From positions 2,852,001 to 2,916,000 of the forward strand of contig JAGMVK010000002.1 of assembly GCA_020747065.1 (NCBI GenBank): a stretch of DNA of 64,000 bases, written 5' to 3'. Under the pieces are notes generated by a model. The model saw only the letters and a list, made by a program, of their open reading frames with translations, was not told the DNA's origin and ran no database searches. Source of the stretch: Cadophora sp. MPI-SDFR-AT-0126 (taxonomy: Eukaryota > Ascomycota > Leotiomycetes > Helotiales > Ploettnerulaceae). Made by a program: the position numbers and the translations under genes. Below are positions 34,017 through 46,207 of this stretch, in pieces. Every line of letters starts with the position of its first letter. Position 1 is the first letter of the stretch.

Positions 34017-36293
34017 GCCTGTGGTTGCGTTGCATTTATTTCTGTGCATTTTATAGATCGAGTAGCGGGATTGCATGGGTGGATGAATCTAAAAGGAAGA
34101 AAGCTGGCCGTGCAGGAAGGGGTGGAGGGAGGCGGTACGGGCGTTGGTTGATAGGGGTAAAGGAAGGGAAACGCAAGTGGGCGAGGAAAGTTATATTCTG
34201 TTGTATATCCATGCAATATACCCTTTTAGAAAGATGGTCCGGATTCCATCGATCTCTTCACATTTCCGGGTCGGCATCTTGCAAGTCTGTTGCTTCAGTT
34301 CTTTGCTCAAAAGGAACGAATTTTCAAATTCCGAGATTCGAAAAAGGTAAAACGAAAGGTGGAACTCGGCAAGTGCTGCTTTCCAAATCCATATTCTAAC
34401 TTCGTCCTATCTTAGTCTTACTTCATCGCTGGTTGTCTTATCCTCAATCCTTCTACTCTGAAGCTTTTCATTGGAAGTCCGTTTCCCTTGTTCAATTGTT
34501 CTTCTATTTCCCACATTCAAATCAAATTTCAGGGTATCGAGAGACCAGGACATCTCGAAGTCTTACCTGACAGCCAACCGTACCGTCTCTCTGGAACCAT
34601 CTTGGCACATCTATCTACCTTAAGGCTGGGACGGTAATGCCGTCGGTACTTGAACACCGAGCGGGAGAAAGAGGGGAGAAGGAAATGCAAAGTATCCAGT
34701 ACCGAGTGTCGAGTGGTAAGCACGTATGTGACGCATGATGAGAACGGGGAAGCGAGATGTGACAGGAAGAGGGAGAGGTTTGGTTGAGGTTGGGGAAATT
34801 GAGCAGAGAGTAAGGGCAGAGGACGCGGGATGGAGTGTTGGAACATGGGGGATTTGAGGGAGATGAGGAGAGTTTATCCGTCTGTAGGCTGAACGGGATA
34901 TGGAAGACCATGAATGGTGTTGGTATTGAGCTTGAGGGTAAGCTTCTTTGGGGGTAGGCTTAAAGCTTGTCCGTGTTACGGTAGGTAGAAGTGTGGAGTT
35001 AAACGGAGTACTGGCAAAGCGAAACTGAGAGATGAGGTGTCGGGGAGGTGATCGAATGTATGTTATGTCTACACGCTTTATTTGAGTTTCGTTTGTTTCT
35101 TGTTTTTATTGCTGCGATTGGGTTTGTAGTTCGGTTTCCCATGATCGCTGTTTCTACTTACCGTTATTCTCATAGTTAAAGCGAAAAAGGAAGATCCTGT
35201 AGCTCGTCAGGAGAGGCAGGGCAGAGGAGTTTGAAGCAGGATGGTTTCGAGTGGAGTAGTCACTGTTCTCTTCCTCTGCTATTCTATCGACTAGACGTCG
35301 TGGTGCTCGTTCGTGATAAACTCTCTTTTGCTTTTGAAAAAATCTTATGGCTGTTGCACTTTTCAATACTGAGCTGTAAGTTCTGAACTTGGCTCTCCAT
35401 ACAGCCCCAAATGTACGAAACATGCGAATTGCAATGAAAGTTCCCCAGTTCACTTGAAGGTAGTGCATCAACCAGGATATGTAAGCAAAAATTTCACTCG
35501 AATTTTGTTGTGGCCTGCGATTACTGAGATCTTTCTCTCTCGTGTATTAGATTGGGCAGACTGTAATCGAGAGCTGGAACAGAGATCATGCTCGATGATA
35601 TGGTCGAGTGTTGTGAGCTCGCTCGCTTAATTTCGTAACATTTTTGCATGTCCTCGTTGCCCATGACTCCACGCGGCTTCATTATACGTCCTGAGTGGTT
35701 CCAGCTTACTCTATTGCAGGTTTTGATGATGTTAGAGAATTTGTAGATCGTGAATGTGACAGCGGGTCTAGCCGCGGATTCGGTAAACTACCTATTTCCA
35801 GCGGAGCTACGACTTTCTTGCTCACCGGCGAAGGATAGGAACAACGCTATTTATTTTCCCTGAGTCTCTACTCTGCTGACTTACTGAGAAAGAATGCTAA
35901 TAGTGCGGGAAGACTATTTTTGGCCCCCAGATCCAAAGATTGTCCACCTTTGTCCATATTTGGGTGGAGGTGGCAATCCTTTGACTTTCTTCCTTAAAGA
36001 CATTTACAGTCAAACAAGTCGCTTGTACGATAACAAAAGGCGGAGCCCTGGAATCATCACATTTGTCACTGTTCGCTAACAATAACCATTGCGACTTTCT
36101 CATAGTCAAAAGGAGTATTTGTTGCTCTGATTCACACAAAGTTACCCGAGTCAGCTAGAATGCAACTCTGCCACACCATAAATCTGCACCTCGTCTTCCC
36201 AAAAACGTATGAAAACCAAAGATCATATCATTCAAAGACACACTTAGAGATCCGGAATACAAAAAAGTAAAATACTACTGATTAAAATCCAAA
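34017..36293. other. Intergenic spacer (2.3 kb)
   Basis: Between the subtilase stop and the lactonase-LysM start. Short overlapping frames on both strands only; no domain, RNA gene or transposon end recognised. Confidence 0.5.
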
Positions 36294-38509
36294 ATGCAGC
36301 TCACAAACACGATCCGCACCCTGTGTCTTCTCTCCTCCGCCCACGCAAGCCGGCTCTTCGTCTCCTCCTACTCCGGCAACATCGCGACCGTCGAACTGAC
36401 CGATAAAACGAACGGTGTAGATCTCAAAGCCACCAGCCTCTCGCAAGGTTGTAAATCTAGTCCTTCCTGGTTGCAGTACGACAGCAGGACTTCCACACTA
36501 TACTGCGCTGATGAAGGAAACGCAACTCCAGGTCAAGCGAACCTGACTTCTCTCAAGAAAGAGGCAGATGGTAGCTTGACTTTCTTAGATAATGCAGTAA
36601 CGCAGAATGGTGGCGTGAGTACGGCTGCTTACAAGGTTGGGAAGGACAGGCTTATGGCTGTTGCGCATTAGTATGTCCGCCTCTTTCTCTCCCTCATTTT
36701 GGAGATTTGATACTGTGCAATGCGGAGTGACTAACCAATCTACAGCGGAGGTTCTGGAATCAGTATCATCAATACTACAGCCCCATCAGCTCTCGAACTC
36801 CTACACGCATACACCTTTACTTTCGACCCACCACGCACAGGCGCAGACTCGAAGCCCGCCGCCCCATTCATCCACCAAGTCGTCGTCGACCCCACAGGAT
36901 CCTTCCTGCTTGCACCAAACCTCAGTGGTGACGAAGTTCACATCTTCGGTCTAAACGAAGATGGCATGTTGACTGATAATGAAGGACAAGCCAAGCTTGA
37001 ATTCCATGCTGGTAGTGGACCGAGACATCTAGCGTTCTATCAACCAGATGGGAAGAAGGGGAAGACGTATGTGTATGTTGTGATGGAGAAGATGAATATG
37101 CTGCACGGCTTTGAGGTCACTTACTCAAAGGGAACGATGCAGTTTAGAAATGTGTATATGAGTACGATCTTTGGTGGTGATGAGTCGCCGGCTGGTTCGG
37201 CGGCTGCTGAGATTACGGTCACTGTGAGTGCATCCCTTTCTGCGTATGGAGATCTTGAGATCTCTCGTCTCTAGAACTCGTACTGATAAGGTACCTCCAG
37301 CCAGACAACAAATTCCTCATCATCTCCTCTCGGATGGACAAACTCAATCCTCCAGGACCCATGAACCCAAATTCCCCTTCCGACACCCTCGTCACATTCT
37401 CTCTTGACCCAACGACGGGCTTCCCAAAGCTACTCCAGAAGTTCTCAGCAGGTGGTATCGGACCTCGGTCATTCGCCATCAACAAAGCCGGTGACCGTGT
37501 TGCCATCGCCTTGGCTACATCGAACAAGCTCGTCATTTTAGCTCGGGACATCAAAGCAGGCACTTTCACTTCGCAGCTTGGAAGTCTCGATTTGGATGTC
37601 GGTGGGGACCCGAGTCTGGTCACCAGTGTTGTGTGGGAGGAGGAAAGCGAGGAAGATACTGTTGTTGGTGGAGGAAAGATCGAAGGAGGTGCAGGTACAA
37701 GTGCTGTGAGTGGAACAGCCCAAGTCCCTATGACAGGATCATCACCATCTCTTTCCAGCAGCGCCTCCTCAAGCGGGGAGAAAGTCACGATGACTGCTCC
37801 AGGAAGCTCTACAGCAGGTCCAAACATGCCGAGCGCCCCAAGCGAGGAAGACGTAACGATCTTCACAACAATGCGGACCACATCGACGGTCACGAAACCT
37901 GCATGCCAAGCGCCAGACTCACCTGAGACTCCTACTCCGATGACCTTGACGAGAACTCTCTCCTCAATCACAAGCGCCAACATGTTCAATCCAACCGGCA
38001 TTCCCCTCTCCATCCTACCCACAGGCACAGAAAGCTCCACAGCCATGACACCATCTCAACTGACCGCGTCAACAGCAGTAACGCTCCCCACTCCAACACG
38101 CTTCCCAACCACAACACCAAATCCCGAATCTAGTATGGCAGCTGCTCCTCCTAGTGTATCAGCGTCTGCAGGAATTCCATCCGTCAATTCACAACCTGGA
38201 TATTTCGCCACGATGGAGCCCGGCTCCTCCATAAACACCAACATGAACTCCAACTCCAACATCAACAAGAAGTACACCGGCACCAGCTTCCACAAAGCTC
38301 CCACGCCTACCACTGCGACGCCATCGCCTGTTCGAACGGGGATAGTGGCAGGATGTAAACAGTTCTATGAGGTTGTGAAGGGTGATACGTGTGAGGGTAT
38401 TTGTGAGCACTTGATGGTTCCGAAGAAGCTGTTTTGGAAGTGGAATAAGGCTGTCGATGAGGAGTGTAAGGGATTGGACGTCGGTGAGTGGGTTTGTGTT
38501 GGGGTTTGA
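36294..38509 (+). CDS. Secreted lactonase-type beta-propeller fused to a C-terminal LysM domain
   Basis: Exons 36294-36670, 36746-37223 and 37301-38509 give 687 residues. A short signal peptide (LCLLSSAHAS) is followed by a seven-bladed 6-phosphogluconolactonase-like propeller (about 20-420): RLFVSSYSGNIATVEL, GCKSSPSWLQYD, HQVVVDPTGSFLLAPNL, GSGPRHLAFY, GIGPRSFAINKAGDRVAIAL and SLVTSVVW. In one unbroken exon there follow about 200 residues rich in Ser, Thr and Pro, probably O-glycosylated, then a LysM domain (about 634-687) with YEVVKGDTCEGICEH and the ending GEWVCVGV. LysM binds chitin or related N-acetylglucosamine polymers, so the propeller is probably held at a cell wall. The lactone substrate, if any, is unknown. 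Both introns (75 and 77 nt) are standard. The fusion is supported by the continuous frame. Confidence 0.9.
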
Positions 38510-39890
38510 GGAGATGGAGGTCTGGGGGTTGGAGTGTTTGATGATCTGTTAAGGACAGTCTGGAATGCTGGAGAAGGGTAAGGTCAGCGATGTTGCATGA
38601 GGCTTGATAAGAGACAAAAGAGAAAATACAGTTGGTTTGACGGAGTGTAGTATAAATAAAATCGATGCTTTGATAATGTTGTAGAATCTCTCTCAAGCTT
38701 AGGGTGATAGACATGAATATTTCGCAGGAAAGAGCAATGATCAAGACTTGTTCATTTAAGGTACTTCGACACGAAGTGCCACTTGTCTCATCTCTTCGCA
38801 GATCCACAAAGGAAGTTACCAGTTTGAGGTATAAGTCGAAAGGAGGTCGGGGGTTCGTCTTCTCCGAGACAAGCAACAGTCTCTTGGAAACAAGTGAGAC
38901 TGTTGTACACACCTCTTCTACTGGAGACGAGGACAAGTCAAAGATCGATTTTGTGAAGATGTGCTGATAGACTGGATCTGGGAGTTCCGCATTTTGGTCC
39001 TTCTGTTCGTTGGCTCTACTTCTTTCTTTGCAGGGATCCGAACTTAGGGCAAGGAGAGGAAGATACGAAATTATTAGTGACTCGGCTTCGGGGATCGGAA
39101 AAAAATCCATTACTTATGCCCATCTTCATGTAGCTTTGGGCAAGTCAAGGAGAAGAGAGACAGCAACATTAAAGTCGAGGATTCCTTCCAGCAACTCGTT
39201 CAACTTCAATAGCTGAAAGATGAAATTAACGGGCACGGTTCGATTTGTATTGGCCGTTGTATCAGACAATCACCGACTTGCACGAGACACACCCTGCCAA
39301 ACGATCTCCGTCATGTATCCGACGTGCGGATGCACCCACAGCCCAACCACTCACACCGAAACCTGTGACACCTGCAAGCCACAACGACAATATCTCGCTC
39401 CAGAAGAGCATTTTCAGCTCTGCGAAAACCTCGAAGCCATCTGGCTATCAAGCTTAACATTAGCTCGTTCGAGATGCAAAGGGAGTTATTGATCCGGGTT
39501 CAATCACCCAGCCTTGAATTCCAGCTATTGAAGTCCAATAAAGCTTATTTGGACACAGTGACTGAAATAGACGGATCAAAGACAATTGTTCTTTCAGCTC
39601 CCAGAAGCCCAGTACGATGTGGGAAGTGATTGGGCATTGCCGAGGTCAATACTTGTTGTTATTCCTTTGGCGAGCACTCGTTCGTCCTCTGATATGCAGC
39701 TATATTGGTAATTTTAGATTGAAACGGTTCAAGGTTCCTTTCAAGGCAGTGATTGGATGTTTCATAACCTGACTAGAATATTGAATTCGCCTAAAATGGC
39801 CATCAAGATATGGCGTGCAGGAGGACGACGCCAGAAAGGGCACTTCCCGAGCCAGTAAATACTGCTTCGTATCATTCCTAGTAAATGTAG
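38510..39890. other. Intergenic spacer (1.4 kb)
   Basis: Between the lactonase-LysM stop and the left end of the Tc1/mariner relic. A frame at 39220-39492 (90 codons, with CGCTHSPTTHTETCDTC) has a real ATG and clustered Cys, but no family I can name and no support beyond that. A long minus frame at 38307-39110 overlaps the LysM coding end and is judged a shadow. Confidence 0.45.
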
Positions 39891-39948
39891 CACAGGTCGA
39901 GGCTGGCCAATTTCGTCTCCGGTGAAACGGCTGGTGGACCGTGCATTG
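39891..39948 (+). repeat. Left terminal inverted repeat of the Tc1/mariner relic
   Basis: The stretch from CACAGGTCGAGGCT to CCGTGCATTG matches the reverse complement of 41245-41304. In the best 30-nt block (from 39919) 23 positions agree, many differences being G/A or C/T. Outer limits are approximate. Confidence 0.6.
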
Positions 39949-41244
39949 TTTTTCTGAGGCTTCCCTACCAAAACACAATGTACTCCTTCTAAATAACATT
40001 CGAGCTTCAAAACAAAATGGACGAGCCTCTACCACGTACTCCTTCTCCTCCTCCTCTCTCTGAGCCTCGACCTCCAGGTAAGCCACGACGCCTTACAGAC
40101 CGTAAAGAATGGAGTACTCCTATTCGCAAAGACGTTAATATGCGACGATTCAAAAAGCCTTGTCAAACAGTTACAGAGATCTCCGATTTCCTTAATATTC
40201 CTTAACAAACTGTCTCTAATATCTACTAACGCGACGAGAACCTTCTTCGACGAGCTCGTCCTAATAGGCTCAAGAAATTCAAGATTTCCACCGAGCAAGT
40301 ACTTGTAATCGAGGCTGATATGGACAGGCAATGGGGAATCGGCTCGATAACTACATTAGAGCTAATTGAGTTCTACGGCTTAGATTGCTATGATTAAATA
40401 CTCCTTAACTCGTTTCGGAGGGAAGGAATCGGTCCCTTTTAGGCAGCATAATCGAAGTTCTTAACTCCTGATAATCGGGCTGCTCGAGAGAGCTTTTAGC
40501 TGTACTTTAAGGGACGAGAAGAACTGGCGACTTCCGCAATATAAGAAGGTACTTTATTCCGACGCCTCTTACTTTGCGGTCAATTAATGAAAGAAGGTTA
40601 AAGCCTAGCGGCAGCGAGGACGAGATTAAGACGGAATTCTTCAACGAAATCGACTTGATAAGACTCAAAAACGACTCAAGGTTCAAAAGATTTCTTCTAC
40701 AATTACTGCAATAATTAATTGGAATTACAAATCGAAGCTCGTCTTCTTACTACGACATATCGATAGAGATAATTACGTCGATTACTTCTTAGAACCGGTT
40801 ATAAAGCCTTTCTTCAATATTCAACATTCTAAAGGAGTATTTAAGTGGCTCTTTTAAGAAGATAACGAGAGAGCTTATAGTACAAAATCTGAGTTAAACG
40901 CTCCTAACGACTTTAAAAACGAGTACAAAATACGTTAATTGAAGCCTCGTTACCCTGCTAACTCTCCTGATCTTAATCTAATCGAAGGAGTATAGCGAAT
41001 AATCAAGTAAAGAGTGAAAAGAAGAAAGGCAAAGAACGAGCACGAGTTACGGTAATATATTAAAGAAGAGTGGGAGAAGTTGACTATTCAAGAATCCAAC
41101 GAGTTGATTAGTACTATGGAAGAGCGAGTAAATCAATGTATTAATCAAGAAGGCGACGTTACTAAGTTTTAATTTGTAAATTAGTCATTTAATGTAGAGT
41201 TTGTTTTGGAATTCATGGTGTTTTGGTGGGGATCCCTTATAAAT

Positions 41245-41304
41245 CCAGTGCACGGGGCAACGGTCGCTTCACCGGTCACGAAATGGCTTAGCCTCGGGTT
41301 CGTG
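41245..41304 (-). repeat. Right terminal inverted repeat of the Tc1/mariner relic
   Basis: Inverted counterpart of 39891-39948. It lies about 75 bp beyond the end of the transposase relic, a normal distance for a Tc1/mariner element. Confidence 0.6.
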
Positions 41305-42040
41305 ATGTCATGGTTCCTTCTAATGAACCATTGGTGTAAAATCTCGGTCCACCCCGAGCGGCTGTGTAATTTAACACGTGATTCAAAAGGACCCCCCTTT
41401 TCTAGCGACATCGCACGCGCGGCCCCATTCGAGCTCGGATCTACAATCGAATGTGATCTACCGATTTACCCCACCCTGCTTGGAAAGTCCTCATTTGTAC
41501 GGCAACACCATTGCTTTAACCCCCTTCAAGAAAGTGAGCAACCAGTTACAAGACAAAACTGGGACAGGGCTGCGTCGGGAAGTGTTGGTGATTACTTACA
41601 AACGACTCTGAGCAAACCTTAATTTTGATGATTGGTCCGTGTGTAAGTATCACGAAGTACCTGGCGTCAGCTTTGGAATTGGGGCTCAAGAGATGAAACA
41701 TCGTTGCTAACTTGCAATCTAGCTTCGGACTCGTTCTATCTCGCTTCGTGGAATTTAAAGCCCACATGTAAGAACTTTTTGGAAAACGGTTTATTGGCGC
41801 TTTTAGTGTCCGCATTTAGCGTAACGACTGAATCTCACGGCAGCTTCGGGGATTTGAATCCTTCAGCCGCAAAACCTTGTTTGTTCGTGAACGTGGCCGC
41901 CACAACTTCCCCTCAATTTTGAGAACGCGCCTTTGATGAGTCCATTGATGTGATATCAGACTGCCCTCCTGGCGAGTTGATATTTCGGGGAGGACACATG
42001 AGCTGGGAGACTCAAGGCAACAATTCAAGCCGTTGAGGAC
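41305..42040. other. Spacer and presumed promoter of the Zn2Cys6 gene
   Basis: 736 bp between the transposon relic and the first Zn2Cys6 regulator. Short frames on both strands without recognisable domains. Confidence 0.5.
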
Positions 42041-44451
42041 ATGGCGAGTCAACCGCCCACTGACGAGGCTGCTCAAAGATGTCGGTATGTTTGTCGCCTC
42101 ACGTGGGGTAAATTGTTACTGAATGATTATAGGACATGCCAGGTAAGGAGGATTTCTCAGATTAAAGTCTGTGGATTAATCGGGGCTGTAGAAGCGGAAG
42201 GTGAGGTGCGGAAGGGAGCAGCCCATTTGCTTCAATTGCAAACGATTAGGCCTTACATGCGAGAAACCCTCAAAATTTCGATGGAGGGATCAGACGATGT
42301 CAAGTAGGTAATCATGTTCACTTTTGAGCTACTACTGATTGTCGTAGCACGAATATCAATGTCGGGAACTACGTCTGAGAAAAGCTCGGTTTGGGACCCC
42401 GAGACAGATGGCCGATCTGTTGGCGGTGACTTCTCACAAGATTGGCTGGACGGCGAGGAAAGGCCTCGGGATCCTGGTATGAATCATCTGAATTCACGGA
42501 GAACTTTTACTGAGATCGTAGAAAATCCTTTTGTGAATGCGACACCGGAAAACTATCTAGAAATGTATCAGTCTGGAGAGTATCCAGCACCAGCTAGTGA
42601 CATTGGATCTTTGCCAACAATTCCCGCAGCGAGCGTAAAGCTGGAAAGATTCGAAGACTATGCAATCAGTCGGACCGTCTCTCGAAGAACTTCCGTCGTC
42701 AAAATTGAGCCGTCTGTGACAGCGAGATCTGTTGCAAGTCAGAGCACTGGTATGAGTTTAGTAAGACGATTGCATCAATCGATCGACACCAGATGGGGAT
42801 CTCCAATGGGTCTTCGACCCTCTATGTTTGATCAAGCTTTTGTTCATTCCCGGGATCTACAGTAAGCGTCACTGAGGAGCCCAAAATAGCTGGAGATGCT
42901 GATACTGTCAAGGTATTACAATCACTACCGTGCTGTATTCGTCTACGCGTAAGGAAAAATACTACCAATTTATAGCAAACATGCTGATAAAAGCAGTATT
43001 CAGGTCCACAGCAGATTTCCAAGTGACATACGGCCCTTTTGCCATGCGGAAGATGAAACGGAGGATGCTTTCGAAAGAGCTGCAGCAGATTTCAATCCTG
43101 TAAGTTACTGCTGTTTCCCCACATTTCAAATGTAATACTGATATTTTAGCTTTATTACGCTATTCTAGCTTTATCGGCTTTGTCAATGGCACATCGAGAA
43201 GGACTCGATCGAGTGGATTCCCTTCGATACTACCAACTTGCCATTGAAGGACTACAGCAACAAAGCACCCTTGAATCCGTCAATATGATCTACACACATT
43301 ACTTTCTCTTATTGTACGTTACATCCACGACTGTGAATTTGGCTGACCAATTCAACAGATACGAAGTTGCAGCCTGTGAACGCCGCACAAATCTCGAACT
43401 CGGCCATCTCGCTCAACTGTCCCGGCTGATGGCCTGGTACTTCACAACATGTGCGACGAATCCAGATTATGTCTTCCGAGATCAAGCCTGCCGAAAGTGT
43501 ACGGAAATTGCGATGATGTTTGTTCCGATCGTCAGTCTCTACTGCGACATGCATAGTTTGACCATGCAACGGCACAAGTTTACCATCATTCCAGACGTGA
43601 TGGTAACTGGATTTCTGAGTGCCGTCGACTCGGAAAGCGGGAATCCTCATCTCGAAGCCAGATTTACCGATTCTGATCTGACACGCAAGATCGTAGAATT
43701 GAATGTACTCGGAGGATGTATGTTCAAGTTCCTCTTATTCCCTCCATCTTGAGACTGATCCATAAACCAGGGACGCATCGAGTTGTGCGACAAACAATAG
43801 AGTGTGTGAACAGTGGCGAAATCACACAACTCTCCGAGCTAGAACCGAGATTTACAGAGCTGGAAGCAAAAGTCAAAGCACTGGATGACTGGTGTACGCG
43901 ATATTCCCCACAAGTACCAGTCGGCATATACGATGAAGCGTACACAAGCATGCCCTTGTATTGCCAGACAACATTTGACTCGGTACGTCCTCCGAATCTT
44001 AATCTTCACGAACGTAGCTAAACAATTCTAGGCGCAATTCAAAGCTCGCGAGCTCCAAATCTTCATGCACACCTCCATCTTCCCCGGGCAGAGAAAGCAG
44101 CTCACAAAGAGACGAGAGGAATACATACAATACCTCGCACGGGAGATCCTCTACCTGACAAGGCCGAGGTGGGGCGAAATCCGGCAGATCGCTGCCAGTA
44201 ACCTGGTATCGCTGTTTATATGTGGGACTGCAGTCACTTCCAGCGAGGAGAAGGAGGAAGTGCTGAAAATGCTGGAGACGATGGGTGCGGATGCAAGCGG
44301 GAGGAATTTCGTGAGGGCGATTGATGCTTTGAAAGAGCTGTTTAAGGAGCAGGAGAGAGTAAGGGAGGCCGGCGGAGATGAGAGGGAGGTGGATTGGTTT
44401 GTGTATTTGAGAGATAAGGGGTTGTTAGACTTTTCTCTGTTTGGGATTTAG
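42041..44451 (+). CDS. Zn2Cys6 transcription factor with a 10-nt exon
   Basis: Ten exons: 42041-42084, 42133-42142, 42192-42303, 42348-42861, 42913-42948, 42994-43099, 43150-43313, 43359-43717, 43771-43982 and 44032-44451; 658 residues. The DNA-binding domain appears only when the 10-nt exon 2 (G-ACA-TGC-CAG) is included: it then reads CRTCQKRKVRCGREQPIC, FNC and KRLGLTC in succession, a perfect C-x2-C-x6-C-x6-C-x2-C-x6-C cluster starting at residue 14. A Ser/Glu-rich linker follows. Exon 5 is also tiny (36 nt). The middle region (FNPLYYAILALSALSMAH, THYFLLLYEVA) fits the fungal-type regulator domain. The nuclear protein should bind CGG half-sites; its targets are unknown. The intron at 43314-43358 is 45 nt and in frame, so retention would only insert 15 residues. 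All introns have plausible donors and branch sites. The nearest gene upstream is a dead transposon. Confidence 0.88.
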
Positions 44452-45084
44452 CGAGTTGTCAGATGAAGCTGGTATTCATCGTCATTTAATGCACGATATA
44501 CTATTAATTACTCTCTTGTTATTGTATTCTTAGCACTATGCAATCCATGGATCGACGTCATGTCGAAAGTAACCTCATGATATCCGATCGGTGCTTGGCA
44601 GCAGTCTCTCAATCGCGGCGCAACAGTTGAAACTCACCGTCCTAATATAAAGTTTACTAAGTAAAGCTAGCTAGTACGACATGGACGTAATGCAGAAGGC
44701 GACGCCCCAGCATTTTGACAATTCATTACCCAAAATTCAGCGGTGTCGCTTGAGCAGAGAGACATATTTCACCGATGGAGTCATTCAAATATGGACTTCA
44801 ACGTCCAGGGTTCATTTCAGAAAAGGCAATGTTGAATTGCACCTAGCTTACAAAAAACCCAGCAAAGACAGCAAACCTTCCGCCTCAGACATAAAATCTC
44901 AATCTCAGCCCACCACGATCCATCATCCCTTCCCAAACAATCCGTTTCTGAAAGACAGTACGAATAGAATCTAGAAAATGAGTGTACAATAGCTAGCAAT
45001 ATTCAGCCTCAAAATCCGTCCCAAGCCTGTCTACAGTCTCTCTCGAATCTCTCCAATTGTCTCTTCATCTATATCACATCTTCT
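44452..45084. other. Intergenic spacer
   Basis: 633 bp between the Zn2Cys6 stop (plus) and the small Cys-rich paralogue (minus). A frame at 44681-44974 shows no recognisable domain. Confidence 0.5.
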
Positions 45085-45354
45085 TTAATTGCCTTGTTGC
45101 TGCTGCTGCTCTTGTTCCTGTCGTTGACGCTCATATTCCTCTTGAAGACGTCGTGCTTCCTCCCTTGCCTCCCGAGCAGTGTCGGATCTTGCTTGGCACT
45201 CCGGGAATAACGGGTTTTTGACCCAATAGTTTTTGGTTACCTTAATCCCAAAACACTGTTAGTAGGAGTCAGTACGGGCGAAGTGACAGTAGCTGAGTAG
45301 CTTGTCAATATCATGGCTACACTCTGTGTACTGGAAATTGTCCCAATCGCACAT
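45085..45354 (-). pseudogene. Small Cys-rich fungal protein, copy 1, with an in-frame stop
   Basis: Starting at the ATG at 45354, the frame reads MCDWDNFQYTECSHDIDKLL then SYCHFARTDSY and meets TAA at 45259-45261. The same frame continues QCFGIKVTKNYWVK and on through an Arg/Glu/Gln-rich tail to a second stop at 45085-45087. Copy 2 (46208-46411) has the same blocks without the stop, so the ancestral protein was about 89 residues. Either this copy is newly broken, it makes a 31-residue peptide, or the stop is bypassed. The stop sits in TACTAACAG, which looks like a branch site plus acceptor, but any intron ending there would delete the conserved core. Function of the family is unknown to me; the spaced Cys/His residues suggest metal binding. 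Confidence 0.55.
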
Positions 45355-46207
45355 AGTGTATGATGTCCCTCTTGGGATCGAAAAGTGTGAAACGGAGGAA
45401 CAGTGTGCTTGTATGTGTTCTCGGGATTGAAGTGATGAGAGTGTAGTATGTGTGTAATGAGCAAAGAAGAACGACATCTGGGGTAGAAATTGTCTGTTTA
45501 TATAGGCATGAGATAAAAGGAGAGGAAAATGCTTAAAAATAGGACTGCTATGACATTATTTTCTGGTTCTTCTTGGCGAGTCAAGATTGAACTTTAAAGG
45601 CTGCATAAGAATAGGCATAAAGGCTGCAGGAATAGCAACCATTACACCTAGCATATATCAAACATAAATCAACAGAGAGTCAAATTTCAAGAGGAATTTC
45701 TGTCAGAAGATTATTTTCATTTAAAGCGATTTATAGTTCACAAACTAAAACCTCATGTTCTGCGAATAGATCTTTCGATTCTTAACAGTCCTCCCCCAAA
45801 TTTAGAGCACACGTACCACTGAGGTTGCTCTAGACACACCACTTTATCCGTGCCACTTCATGTCACCTTTATTTTTGTACTACTACCCAGACTTTCCATT
45901 CGCATTCCTTATCCAGAAAGTAGTCATATAGTTCGAACATCATATACACACTTCTGACCATCACATTCTGCGAGTGCCATTTTCTTCAAAAAGCAATGTT
46001 GATTTCTTTGTAGCTCGCAGACAAGATATCATGCCATACCAAGCAAAGTCTCGCATACAATACAGAAACTGGAGAAACGCCTCGCAAACTTCCATTCCCC
46101 CACCTCCAGCTCACTCCTAGTCTTCCATCTCCCAACTTCATTCCTCCAAGGTCACTCTTCTCCCAACACACACCTCTTCTCCGTCCTCTCTCCTTCCGTC
46201 TGTCACT
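45355..46207. other. Spacer between the two small paralogues
   Basis: 853 bp containing the presumed promoter of copy 1 and the 3' end of copy 2. No other coding signal seen. Confidence 0.5.

Larger units (their letters stand above)
39891..41304 (+). mobile_element. Degenerate Tc1/mariner-type DNA transposon, damaged in a RIP-like way
   Basis: About 1.4 kb between imperfect inverted repeats. The interior is a transposase relic from the ATG at 40017 to a stop near 41172. Blocks recognised: an N-terminal helix-turn-helix-like region (TVTEISDFLNIP), a catalytic-core stretch VLYSDASYFAVN, a block reading EDNERA after a stop, and YPANSPDLNLIEGV, the 'P-x-x-S-P-D-L-N-P-I-E' hallmark of Tc1/mariner DDE enzymes. 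More than ten stops interrupt it and at least one frameshift falls near 40510-40530. Several stops sit where Trp or Gln is expected (TAG after IEGV, TAA after RIIK, TAA before EDN), as RIP C-to-T changes would produce, and the interior is AT-rich. The element is dead. A clean TA target-site duplication was not identified. Confidence 0.82.

Noticed and set aside
37219..38046. 275-codon minus-strand frame under the lactonase-LysM gene
   Set aside because: Antisense to the Ser/Thr-rich linker; codon bias of the sense strand explains its openness.
38307..39110. 267-codon minus-strand frame
   Set aside because: It overlaps the LysM coding exon in antisense and has low-complexity, non-protein-like composition.
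39220..39492. 90-codon Cys-containing ORF as a small secreted protein
   Set aside because: It has an ATG and clustered Cys, but no signal peptide cleavage pattern, no known family and no paralogue in the window.
45259..45335. Intron ending in TACTAACAG in the small Cys-rich copy 1
   Set aside because: The branch/acceptor-like word is tempting, but the only matching donor would delete the core conserved with copy 2.
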